Shown here: in pieces, positions 51,704-60,994 of the stretch | Layout of the letters: each line of letters starts with the position of its first letter | Position numbering within the stretch: the first letter of the stretch is position 1 | NCBI GenBank assembly: GCA_934047225.1 | Contig: OW203993.1 | Coordinates: forward strand, 22,210,069-22,274,068 | Length of the DNA stretch: 64,000 nucleotides | Direction of reading: 5' to 3' | DNA from: Ypsolopha sequella | Taxonomy: Eukaryota > Arthropoda > Insecta > Lepidoptera > Ypsolophidae | Position numbers and translations under genes: made by a program | The notes under the pieces: model-generated | Databases searched by the model: none | Told to the model about the DNA's origin: nothing | What the model saw: the letters and a program-made list of their open reading frames with translations, nothing else

Positions 51704-52370
51704 GAAGGGGTTGAGGAACCTCTTAAGCGCATTCAGCTAAGTAGCAAGAGGAGGTCCCTCCAGCGGCTGACGGTATGGCTGGCGACGGTACGGCGCAGGA
51801 TTCTTCCAGTTTTTTGGATTGGATACTGATATCACAGTGTTCCAGCGTGTTCCAGGTGGCCTGGGTGTGTTCTAGGGTTTGAGTTCTGCACCAGATTTGC
51901 TAACAGTTTTTGCAACTTTGAGTGCCTCAGACAGATTTTGTCCAAACAAGAGTTCGTCAACCTTTGTGTTTTGTATCTGCTCCTTCATATCCTTTTTTAA
52001 TTCCGATTGGTTCAAACTTTCAGCGGAGTCGAATCCCGGTAAGCCCAACCTCAAACGTTTGGAAGATACGTCCAAAAGAAACAATTACAGAGAGAGCACA
52101 CACGGATGATACAAAATTATAAATGTAATGTGACAACTGACAAGTCACTGCACTGAGTTGAATGAACTACTTATTTTTAAGTTGGTGTTGGCACTCGGTG
52201 TCAAGGTTTGATGACGCTTTTTGTAAAATTCGTAATTTTTCTGTTTTATTGTTCCTTACCAACGCAAGCCCATTACTATGGGAAGTCACCATTTTATTTT
52301 GTGAAATTCGCAAAACGTGTTGTCGATCCATTATTCTGAGGTGTTATTGTGTAAGGAAATAGTAATGAAA
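51704..52370. other. Unassigned
   Basis: On minus 52084-51872 a 70-codon frame includes VDELLFGQNLSEALKVAKTV, possibly a fragment of a retroelement-associated or host-like ORF, but I cannot place it. Nothing else is recognised. Confidence 0.35.
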
Positions 52371-52480
52371 TCGTCTATCGCTATTGCTTTAAAGGTAACG
52401 TGATTGGCTAGAAATGACGTGACTCATCACTTCTAGCCAATCACGCTTACTTTTGAAAGCAATAGCGATAGATGTTGAAG
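52371..52480. repeat. Foldback repeat of about 45-bp arms
   Basis: TCTATCGCTATTGCTTTAAA on the left pairs with AAAGCAATAGCGATAGA on the right, and GTGATTGGCTAGAA with CTTCTAGCCAATCAC, around a TGACGTGACTCATCA loop. A MITE-like hairpin. Confidence 0.85.
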
Positions 52481-52668
52481 TTAGACAATAAGTCATCGGA
52501 TCGCTTGCTAAGCCTCCCGTATGACGTTAACTACTTGACGGCGTAGCGTTTATGGAAACCCTTCCAGTATTCAGAACCCCAGTACTTCTGAGCTGCGGGA
52601 GGGTTTACTAGCATTCATTCACAGAAAGTTGCTTTACACCATTCCACTATTCAGAGTTGCAAACGATT

Positions 52669-52992
52669 TGGATTCGGGTATTGTTTCCGGTGTAGTATTC
52701 AAGACTTCATAATAAAAATGCTTCCTCTACTCAGATCCCTAGATAGCATAAAAGTACTTAGGTGCGATCTGACACGCGGGAAGAATTTCTGCGCTATGCT
52801 CCCCGATCTCAGATCGCAAGCGGCACCAATCTGGATTCGGGTATTGTTTTTGGTGTAGTATTCTAGACTTCATAATTAAAACGCTTCCTCTACTCAGATC
52901 CCTAGATAGCATCAAAGTACTTAGGGGCGATCTGACACGCAGGAGGAATTTCTGTGCTATGCTCCCCGATCTCAGATCGCAAGCGGCACGTG
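52669..52992. repeat. Tandem duplication with 162-bp period
   Basis: GATTCGGGTATTG at 52671 recurs at 52833. Both copies contain CCTCTACTCAGATCCCTAGA and CTCCCCGATCTCAGATCGCA. The second is followed by a GA microsatellite (52997-53016). Confidence 0.88.
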
Positions 52993-53042
52993 CCAAGAGA
53001 GAGAGAGAGAGAGAGCGATATCATGCGCATCGCGCTGTTGTT

Positions 53043-53465
53043 TGTTAGGGTTACGTAGTACCTAAAAGGTTCAAAAGGAACCTTTATTATGGTGAGACTT
53101 CGTTGTCCGTCCGTCCGTCCGTGCGTATGTCTCAACCTCATAAGTTTAGCACCGTTAAAGAAGACTTCAAATTTGGCACAAAAATTGTATTCATATTAAA
53201 AAGCTAATTGTAAAAATATATACATTTACTGCCACTGGTTTCGAGAAATCTTAAAAAAAAACAATAATATGTATTCCCCCCCTTATCTCCAAAACTGGTG
53301 GACCAAAAAATATGAAAAAAATCATGGTAATATGTGTTTACGTAAAGATTACAGGAAAAATAAAGCGGTTGAGAAATTCACGAAAAAAAATTACAAAATT
53401 AAATTTATCATCCACAAAACGGAACCCTAGGTACGCGATTCTGACTTGCATTTGGCCGGTTTTTT
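53043..53465 (-). repeat. Second lepidopteran AACCGGCCAA repeat, inverted
   Basis: On minus it starts AACCGGCCAAATGCAAGTC near 53463 and ends with the GGACGGACGGAC-type stretch (seen on + as CCGTCCGTCCGTCCG at 53107) and GGTTCC near 53085. It corresponds to the outer parts of the copy at 24647-25420 but is shorter, lacking much of the interior. Confidence 0.82.
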
Positions 53466-54281
53466 CGTTTTGGCTCGTCAAACATTTTTCAAAGTCAGCA
53501 GGAGCTATTGATGCTACAAGTGATGAATAGGTATATCTAATAAAGCTGTGTATATTCTATCAGTTATATTAGTGAATAGCCGTTAATATATTCGAACGAC
53601 AGCGCCTCTGACTCCGCAAGGTCATATGCAAAATTCTTCTGCAGTTTTCCTTAGGTACGCGCTAGTCTGGCAAGTCTTTTATTTAAATTTGTTCCGTTGA
53701 TGATTTGTCACGAAAACATTTACTTCCGCATTTTTTTTTTGATTAACTTAATTAATGTGTTAAATAGAAGAAATTATTGTGAATTTAGATGCTGTTTTGA
53801 GTGCATTGTGTTTGAGACTTCGATTACTAAAGGAAATTAGTTATGTCTTGCAGTTAAGAAATTAAACCAATGACGAAATTATTCGAGAGTGCACAAACTT
53901 CAGAGCAAGCGTACGAGTTGGTCTTAAATAAATTTTCTCGACGCGTTACTAGAAAAATAAAGGTACGGTACTTCGGTGAGCAGACGTAAAGATAAAGGCG
54001 TGGGCAGAAAGTCTAAAAACCGCATCTCTGCAGGGAAACCTAAAAAGATGCATTCATTATCTAAAAACATAAGCAAGAATGTGCCTAACGCTCGATAATT
54101 TTGTTGTTAGTAATTATTGATTCGTCTTTTGTTAAAAATTTTATGATTATATTGTCATACGTTTATGCAATTCAATTTTTTGTTTTTTTAATAGTATGAT
54201 ATTCGTCGTTTCTTTAATCTTCGCTTGATTACATAGATGTCTTTACTGAGCGTATTCTGTTAAACCTATTACCCAATTTTT
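53466..54281. other. Unassigned
   Basis: A short basic open stretch at about 53960-54060 (RRKDKGVGRKSKNR) is present but too short to identify. No other feature. Confidence 0.35.
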
Positions 54282-54459
54282 AGTCTGAGTAGCGGTAGGA
54301 ATTCATATCCATAACGCTAGTATTGCGTGTGTAATGCCTCCCGCATTACAGAACTAAAAGCAGGGTAGGCTAATCTGAGTAGCGGTAGGAATTTATATCC
54401 TTAACGCTAATATTGCGTTTGTAAAGCCTCCCGCATTACAGAGCTAAAAGCAGGGTAGC
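54282..54459. repeat. Tandem duplication with about 91-bp period
   Basis: TCTGAGTAGCGGTAGGAATT begins at 54283 and again at 54374. Each unit ends CCTCCCGCATTACAGA-CTAAAAGCAGGGTAG. The unit resembles in part the CTCCCGTATGACG-type sequence near 52515, hinting at a related repeat there. Confidence 0.85.
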
Positions 54460-54702
54460 ATTTAATTCATCAAACTGCGCGTTCAATCGCTTAATGGCTT
54501 CCGCAACTCAGAAGTATTACCATTAAATTATTATTAGTATTACTCTTAAAAACTGTTTTAAGTGAGAAAGTGATCTGTTGTTTACCGTATTTTGTCATTG
54601 TTGTGACCTTGTTTGACTAACCTTTTGCTACACCAAAACTGGTTCACTGCACGAAAGTTTGAATAATCAGATGAATATTTTTGCACCGGAACATATAACG
54701 GC

Positions 54703-54772
54703 GGTGGACTAATGGCAACGCTACCGGACTTTAACGCAGACGATCACGGTTCAAACCCAATGGAAGTTGACT
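54703..54772 (+). other. tRNA-like sequence with Pol III B box
   Basis: GGCGGTGGACTAATGGCAAC (A-box-like) is followed 35 bp later by GGTTCAAACCC, an exact B-box form, and a tRNA-sized spacing. I cannot draw a complete cloverleaf, so it is more likely the head of a tRNA-derived SINE than a functional tRNA gene. Confidence 0.4.
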
Positions 54773-54921
54773 TTTTACTTTTAGATTTTTATTTTTGCAT
54801 GGCGGAGTGAGCCAATGTACACATTGTCTACGTACAATTTTGTGAATTTTTACGCTGTGATTACTGGAAATCGACTTCCCAAGTCGATAAATCTTCCACT
54901 TCAAACAGCGGTGTAAGATGT

Positions 54922-55135
54922 CAGTGTAAAGCTGTTGCAGACAAAACCGACATGGTGTTATGCAGCATATGTCAAAATATATACGTACAAAATATGTACA
55001 TGCCCATTTCCTTTTCCTTTCTACATCCAAAAGGCGGTAAAGCTTCTCTGAATATCCTATATAATCAAACTCGTATATATTTTGACATATGCTGCATAAC
55101 ACCGTGTCGGTTTTGTCTGCAACAGCTTTACACTT
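54922..55135. repeat. Inverted repeat with 64-bp arms
   Basis: Left arm 54922-54985 (GTAAAGCTGTTGCAGACAAA...) is complementary to 55072-55135 with one or two mismatches, around an 86-bp spacer. The structure could form a long hairpin if transcribed. A MITE or foldback element. Confidence 0.88.
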
Positions 55136-56200
55136 GTAAAAATACAACCAATATGACGAGGAATGAACAATCTGAACTGTTTTTACCTAACACGAATGTT
55201 ACCATACGTAAAAAAGATTAAGTAAACATTCCAACTCATAACTCCTTTTCTTCATTAGAAGAAGAAAAGTTGAGACCTCATCTGTTCAGTCAACACCTGA
55301 AAATCTAAGTAAAAATAGAAGTTGCCCGGAAATTGGTGAAAACTTATATTGGTCATTCTTCCGAGCACATGAAATAGTATTCTGGTCAAATATCTCCGCT
55401 TAAACACTCACTCCATAAACACGTTACTTCTTAAATCAAAAATTTTAAACATGGTCTGCGTGGTATATTATTCATTTTAAAATAAACTGTGTTTTCTTTC
55501 TTCAAACTTAGATTCTCCTTCGAAATGTCTCCTTCCGTGGTCTGTTCAAACCACATGTTATCGACTTTTGGGCTCTACAATAAATATGTACTATGTGCAA
55601 ATATACAATTAAACTTACTTAAATGTTCGAGAATATTCTCTATTACAACATCCTTAAATGGGCTAAAATTATTCATAAATAATTAGAAAGTTATTTCAAA
55701 CTATCAATGTGTTCGCAAGTACAGCATCACTTCTGTTACCACGTGTATAAAATGGTAAAGTTATTTTAAATGGCACTGGCAATACTATTGTTTTTTTAGT
55801 CAGGCAATGTTGATCGGCATCTGTCAAATGGTTGCAGTAGTTTCGGCTAAGTTGCGCAAGCGAGTCATGTGATAAATCATTTTATCAAAGCAGTTATTTG
55901 CTTGTCGGAGCTGGTGTATCACTTCTGTTCTTCTGTTTTCGATGTAAGTAAACACTTGAACATTATTTTACCACATCGGCTTTGTTAGAAATTAGGTACT
56001 TGTTACATAGCCGTTGTTGTTTTTTCCTAACCTGAAAACTGGTGTCGGTTAAGTACGAATGTTTTGAAGAAGGTCATTTCCGTGGTCATCTTTTCTGTTA
56101 CCCCTATGACCACAGAAGTGATGATTGACCACGGAAGTGACGTCTTATAATTAATGACAATATTAAAATATATTTTTATTGTTTTATATGCTAATTAACA
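55136..56200. other. Upstream region of the SENY-type gene
   Basis: Non-coding. A donor-like TCGATGTAAGTAAAC near 55940 may end a 5' non-coding exon of the gene at 56201. The phrase CCACGGAAGTGA/CCACAGAAGTGA is repeated near 56105 and 56130, which may be a subterminal repeat of that element. Confidence 0.4.
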
Positions 56201-57538
56201 ATGGCACGGACATGGTTAAGTGATGACAAAAAAAAGCTCGACGAAGAGAGCAGTGAAAAACAGAAAAAAGATCAGGTGGCCTTGGAAGAGAGAAGAAAGA
56301 AAGATCGCGAACGATATCACAGAAAAAAAGAGAAAGGACTTATTCAAAAAATTCAAGAGGATCACGCCTCGTGAACAAAAGGCTATTCGTAAAAATTGGC
56401 GTATAAAGGCAAAGCGTTTTAGAGAGAAACAAAAGATGATGAAGAGAACACAAAGCTTTTTAATGAATGATACACCACCATCGTCTCCTACACAATCCTC
56501 GTCTCGCGCATTATCAGGACACAAGGTCGCAGCTAGAAATAGAAGAAAACTTTATCTAGAGAATAAATACTTAAGATCAAAACTTGATTCAATGGAAAAG
56601 AAATGTGCCAAATACAGAATGAGAATAAGGAGACTGAAAATGAAGAAAACTAGTACTCAGAAAAATACAGATAAAATTCCAAAATATAAGAAACAACCCG
56701 AGATTACTAGGCAAATAAGGAAGGCTGTGGATGATTTTTTTGAACAAGATGATTATAGCAGGCTTACGGCTGGCAAAAAAGAGACAATCACACGCTAAAA
56801 AGTTAAAAAACAAATAAGACTACTCAATGACAAGATAAAATACCTCCATAAAATATTTCAAGAAGAATCAGAGATCAAGATATCTTATTCAGTTTTTTGC
56901 AAATACAAGCCTTTTTTGGGTATTAAAACCTACCGAAAAAAACCGCCAGACTTGTCTTTGCATCGTACACACAAATTTCAACAATTTTGTTAAAGCCCTC
57001 AAAACAAACAAGATGATTAATGTAATTGATGCTTATAATCTAGTTAAAAGTCTTTGCTGTGAAGGAAAACTAAACGAAGAATGCCTTAAACGAACGTGCC
57101 AAAATTGCCAGGACAAAGTGATACAGTTCAATGAATTTAATGGTAATCTCAGAATTCGATATGAAAAATAGGGAACGAAGAAAATTAAAAGTACAATAAA
57201 GGGTGTTGAAAAATTGTCACAGAAAACAATAAAAGAAAGTATTATATCCAGCAAGTTAGAAGCAGCAACAAAAGCAAATGACGATATATTACAATACATG
57301 AAGCATTTGGCAAATATGAGACATCAATTCCAAGCGATTGGAGAAATAAAAAAAATATGTCATCTAATGAAGCTTTGTTTCGTATAGACTTTTCGGAAAA
57401 TTATAATTGTAAGTATGGAAAAGAGATACAATCGGCCCACTTCGGAGGGTCCAAGCCACAAGTGACACTGCACACGAGTGTCTTTTATTACAAAGACAAA
57501 GAAGCAGGTATCGTAACTCCAAAATCGTGTTGCACTTT
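56201..57538 (+). pseudogene. Unclassified transposase-like gene (DFSENY family), broken
   Basis: ATG at 56201 (MARTWLSDDKKKLDEESSE) opens a basic, coiled-coil-rich N terminus (RRKKDRERYHRKKEKG), which shifts frame near 56340 to ITPREQKAIRKNWRIKAKRF. After basic helices, KAVDDFFEQDDYSRLTAGKK leads to a TAA at 56796. In further frames come VKKQIRLLND, ISYSVFCKYKPFLGI, CLCIVHTN, a Cys motif (CLKRTCQNCQDK) and finally RIDFSENYNCKYGKEIQSAH with FGGSKPQVTLHTSVFYY (about 57380-57490). I recall this order from a large uncharacterised family in invertebrates. DFSENY is a plausible catalytic Asp block. It is cut at the TTAA where piggyBac inserted. Confidence 0.7.
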
Positions 57539-59755
57539 AACCCTTTCAGGACTATAAGGCGTTTAAAAGTTATTTTAAGATAAAAGCGGATTATTTTGGC
57601 TTATTATTGATCAAATAATCATAAATGAAAGAGAAATTGGAAAAAAAAAACTCAGGTTTTCAGGAAATTTTTGGGACATATGTGTCCCTATGGTCCGTTA
57701 CGGAGCCATTTTAACAATATTATTACAGATATAAATGTTGTATTGTTTGTTATGTTATTGTGTTTTTTTTTATTTATTTGGAGAAATAAAACTGCATTTA
57801 TCCTACAATATTGAATTTATTTAGAAAATGTAACGACTTAATAATGGTACTCTGCAAAACAGTTCCTATTATTAGTGAAGCAAAGATGAACTTTACATAC
57901 GACACATCTGTTGTTAGTGCGATTTTCAACCTTGTTTTTTGCACAGTTCACGCACCGCTTTCTCAAATCAGTTTTTTCCATGGGATGTGAAGGTGTTGGC
58001 CTTTTCAAAGATCTACGAACTACACTTGTTGCCGCTGTGGGGACGGATCGTTTTCTCATGCTGTAATCATTTATCAAGCTCCGAGCTACTACTTGTCTGT
58101 ACTGCAAGCAAGTCAACAAATTGCCTTCGATTCGTTTTTCAGCATGCAGTTTTGTGTAAATAATGTAGGCATTATTTACTGCAATATCAAAAAGATCGAA
58201 GAACAATCTCAGATAATATTTTATTTTTGATCTTCGATCAACTTCGTAGTACACTTTTCGTTGATCCATGAGATCAACACCTCCCATATTTTTGTTGTAA
58301 TGGGATACAATCTTGGGGCATCGAACGTCGATCTTTTCTGCAGATCCTGCCATTCGACGTTTCACCGTCTCTGTTTCTGCAGGCGAGAGAAAGTTTGTCA
58401 AAAGATGAACTGCTTTGTTGTCCATCCATTTGACAAACGTTATGCCATGGTAACTTGTGGTGTAAATATCTCCACGTTTCATATTTTTATCAGCCGGCGC
58501 AGTTTTTGGGAGATATTTGCGATTGGTGCGAACGGTTCCACAGACTTTAGTGTTTTGGGAAATCAGTTGATACTGCAGCAGAGGCGAGTTGAAGAAATTG
58601 TCGATGTAAATTTCGCAACCCAAACCATCGAGCTTTTTCGTTAGCTGTATTACAACTGATTCACCCAATCCGTATTCAGTCCCAGAAGTGCGTTTTCCTG
58701 TATATAGGTCGAACTCAAACAGGTATCCGGTTTCTGCATCAGCTCTGCACCATAATTTGAAGCCCCAACGTACTGGCTTATTTTTTATGTATTGTTTCAT
58801 CACGTTGTGCCCTTTGAACTTTATCATGTGTTCATCGATGGACTGGGTTTTTGTGTTATTTAGAGCATTTTGAAATGCTACATTCAGATGGACCATTACT
58901 GGCCGGATTTTGTATGCCCTGTCGTAATCAGGGCTGGTTGGGCCCCTGTGCTCTTCGTTGTTACAAAAGTGCAGGTTTCTGCGCATGTCTTCGTAACGCG
59001 CTCTTGTCATAACATTTGATACGTATGTTACGCCCATGTCGGGTTCAGTCGACCAGTAATCTCTCAAAGATGGCAAGATGTGATAACCCATTACCAAATT
59101 TATGCCAAGAAATGCTTTCATTTCTTCTTTTTCAACAGAAAATTCTCGTCCATTTTGGTGGGCGTATCTTACTGTCTCAGATACCAGAATATCAACTAAA
59201 ACTTCTAAATTTGTAGCTGCACAAAATATTGCGAATGGTGTCAACGAATCGGCCTCAGTTTCTAAGATAAGTACTTTCCCGAAAAGATAATCAGACTCCT
59301 GAAATAAATTTGGTATGTATGTTCTTTGATTCCACTTGAAGGTGGGCTGAGGCTGAGACATAGATGAAGGTTCTACCGAGGACGTAGATGGCTGCGGTGA
59401 CTCTGACCTGGGTTGTTGCATTGTTGTATCTTCGATTTCAACATGAAAAATCCCCTGGTCATCATCTTGGGTCAGCAACCTCTGGTCTTCGTCGTCCAAC
59501 TCTAAGTCGTCTTCGTCATCACTGTTATCGGCCATCAACACTTGTAGAACATCGTTTTCACAGAGTTCGAAAACTCCACGTCCCTTACGAAACATAATCT
59601 GCAACAAAATAACTTGAAAAGCAAGGGTAGATTGAAAAAAATAACTCTTATTTTACTACATTTTTTTACCGCTACCGACCGTAGGGACACAGGTGTCCCA
59701 TAACATATTTATAGGTTTGTCACGGCACAAAACGTAAGAATCAGATTTATTGTAT
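57539..59755 (-). mobile_element. piggyBac element, right end lost
   Basis: Left end TTAACCCTTTCAGGACT at 57539 (TTAA 57539-57542) has the piggyBac form. The expected complementary end is missing before the Polinton sequence. A subterminal inverted pair is preserved: GGGACATATGTGTCCCTATG near 57671 and its counterpart GTAGGGACACAGGTGTCCCA near 59683. The right terminus was therefore deleted or replaced by the adjoining sequence. Without both ends this copy should not move, although its transposase is open. Confidence 0.82.
57838..59607 (-). CDS. piggyBac transposase, intact 589 residues
   Basis: Open frame of normal family length. An acidic N terminus (DNSDDEDDLELDDEDQRLL) precedes the core with the catalytic triad D258 (QSIDEHMIKFKGH), D336 (CEIYIDNFFNSP) and D445 (MGGVDLMDQRK), agreeing with the known positions D268, D346 and D447 in the cabbage-looper enzyme. 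Further family landmarks are IFCAATNLEVLV, GYLFEFDLYTGK and RRSKIKYYLRLFFDLFDIA. The C terminus has a cross-braced cysteine domain (CVNCAKNK, CVVCKVHLC, NCFAEYH) that binds the inner end repeats. No stop or frameshift. It could act in trans on related MITEs, though the MITE at 2.2 kb has different ends. Confidence 0.95.
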   Translation of the reverse strand: MLQIMFRKGRGVFELCENDVLQVLMADNSDDEDDLELDDEDQRLLTQDDDQGIFHVEIEDTTMQQPRSESPQPSTSSVEPSSMSQPQPTFKWNQRTYIPNLFQESDYLFGKVLILETEADSLTPFAIFCAATNLEVLVDILVSETVRYAHQNGREFSVEKEEMKAFLGINLVMGYHILPSLRDYWSTEPDMGVTYVSNVMTRARYEDMRRNLHFCNNEEHRGPTSPDYDRAYKIRPVMVHLNVAFQNALNNTKTQSIDEHMIKFKGHNVMKQYIKNKPVRWGFKLWCRADAETGYLFEFDLYTGKRTSGTEYGLGESVVIQLTKKLDGLGCEIYIDNFFNSPLLQYQLISQNTKVCGTVRTNRKYLPKTAPADKNMKRGDIYTTSYHGITFVKWMDNKAVHLLTNFLSPAETETVKRRMAGSAEKIDVRCPKIVSHYNKNMGGVDLMDQRKVYYEVDRRSKIKYYLRLFFDLFDIAVNNAYIIYTKLHAEKRIEGNLLTCLQYRQVVARSLINDYSMRKRSVPTAATSVVRRSLKRPTPSHPMEKTDLRKRCVNCAKNKVENRTNNRCVVCKVHLCFTNNRNCFAEYHY

Positions 59756-60179
59756 TAAACCGTACAAAAAAGGAAAAGGCCTGTGTCTGCTACCCAGAAG
59801 AGCACTTTCTAATATTGATATTATCAAATACACTTATGACGTTCCATATTTTTGGGGTGTTTTCATGAGAGATCGTTTACCTAGAAAATCAAAGCTAATT
59901 GAATGTGCAATAATGAATTTAGATAGTTCTGAAAACGCTGGGACCCATTGGGTAGCCTATGCAAAAATAAAAAATTACTGTGAATATTTTGATAGTTTTG
60001 GGAATTTAAAACCACCTTTAGAATTAATTAAGTACTTAAAGAGGTGTACTATATTTTATAACTATAAAAAATATCAGCAGTTTAATACGGTTAATTGTGG
60101 ACACCTGTGTATAAAATTTCTGAATGAATTCTGGAAAAAACATTTAAATGACTTACGGTCATTAAAAAAATCATTTTAA
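59756..60179 (+). CDS. Polinton/adintovirus-type cysteine protease (5'-truncated)
   Basis: Adenain-like protease that in Polintons and adintoviruses processes capsid proteins. The frame is open from the junction with piggyBac (KPYKKGKGLCLLPRRALSNI) through DVPYFWGVFMRDRLPRKSKL. It contains the catalytic His (AGTHWVAYAK), the Asp-containing CEYFDSFGNLKPP, and the catalytic Cys in NTVNCGHLCIKFLNEFW. The first residues of the protein are missing because of the adjacent junction; an internal Met (59865) exists but the homology begins upstream of it. The stop at 60179 is 2 bp before the next start codon, a compact viral gene order. Confidence 0.9.
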
Positions 60180-60181
60180 TA

Positions 60182-60853
60182 ATGTCGTTCACACTGTCAG
60201 TAACAGGCAACGATTCTGCTTTGATTACAAATTATTCACCTGAACTACAACTTGATGGTAAATATGAATGCGGTCTTATTTATTTTTCTACCTTTAACTC
60301 AATACCTAATGTTGATGGTAGAAACAATAAGTTTTACTATGGCAATAATGAGGTGATAGAAATACCTGAAGGTTCGTATGAACTTGAAGATATTAGTGAT
60401 TATTTAACTGAGAATATTAATGATTGTACTTTAAAACTCCTCTGTAATAACAATACTTTGAGTACCAAAATATTTTGTACTAAAGACATATATTTTGAGC
60501 ACAATGACTCTATAGGTCGTATATTAGGTTTTAGAAATGAAACATTAAAATCTAATATATTGCATGCATCTTGCTTTCCAATAAGCATTTTACCAACAAC
60601 CATCATCCGAATCGAATGTGATATTGTGAGCGGATCTTTTATCAATGGAATTCCAAGTCACATAATTTATGAGTTTGCACCTAACGTACCACCAGGTTAT
60701 AGAATTATTGAAATTCCTAAAAATCTAATATACTTTCCCGTGAACCAGAAAAGTGTCAGTGAAATAAACATAAAAATATTAGATGCTAATAACGATTTAA
60801 TCAATCTGCGACACGAAGAGATACAGTTATATTTGCATTTAAAACGAAAATGA
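60182..60853 (+). CDS. Polinton penton-type minor capsid protein
   Basis: A 223-residue open frame starting MSFTLSVTGNDSALI and containing SPELQLDGKYECGLIYFSTF, NSIPNVDGRNNKFYY and EIPEGSYELEDISDYL, the N-terminal pattern of the single jelly-roll minor capsid (penton) protein of insect Polintons/adintoviruses. Length and position, directly after the protease, fit. It is uninterrupted. Its stop codon overlaps the ATG of the next small frame (ATGA at 60850-60853). The protein would form the vertex of a virus-like capsid; whether any capsid is made here is unknown because the major capsid gene is broken. Confidence 0.88.
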   Translation: MSFTLSVTGNDSALITNYSPELQLDGKYECGLIYFSTFNSIPNVDGRNNKFYYGNNEVIEIPEGSYELEDISDYLTENINDCTLKLLCNNNTLSTKIFCTKDIYFEHNDSIGRILGFRNETLKSNILHASCFPISILPTTIIRIECDIVSGSFINGIPSHIIYEFAPNVPPGYRIIEIPKNLIYFPVNQKSVSEINIKILDANNDLINLRHEEIQLYLHLKRK

Positions 60854-60877
60854 TTGATTTCAATAAAATAACACAAC

Positions 60878-60994
60878 ATGCACAAAAAAATGTCAGTTCA
60901 CGCAGCGCAGTTCCTGAGAGATCACCTAAAACAAGAAAAAAAATTAACCAAACAAAATAAAAAAATTCTTAAGCTCATAAAACTACTAAAATGA
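60878..60994 (+). CDS. Small basic ORF (38 residues) before the capsid gene
   Basis: MHKKMSVHAAQFLRDHLKQE begins at 60878 and ends KILKLIKLLK at a TGA that overlaps the major capsid ATG (ATGA at 60991-60994). It is strongly basic. A competing frame (60850-60960, MIDFNKITQHAQKNVSS) overlaps the penton stop in the same ATGA way, so which is translated is uncertain. Short basic peptides at this position would suit DNA condensation, but no family is recognised. Confidence 0.4.
   Translation: MHKKMSVHAAQFLRDHLKQEKKLTKQNKKILKLIKLLK

Noticed and set aside
54703..54772. Functional tRNA gene
   Set aside because: A and B boxes are present but acceptor and anticodon stems cannot be folded convincingly.
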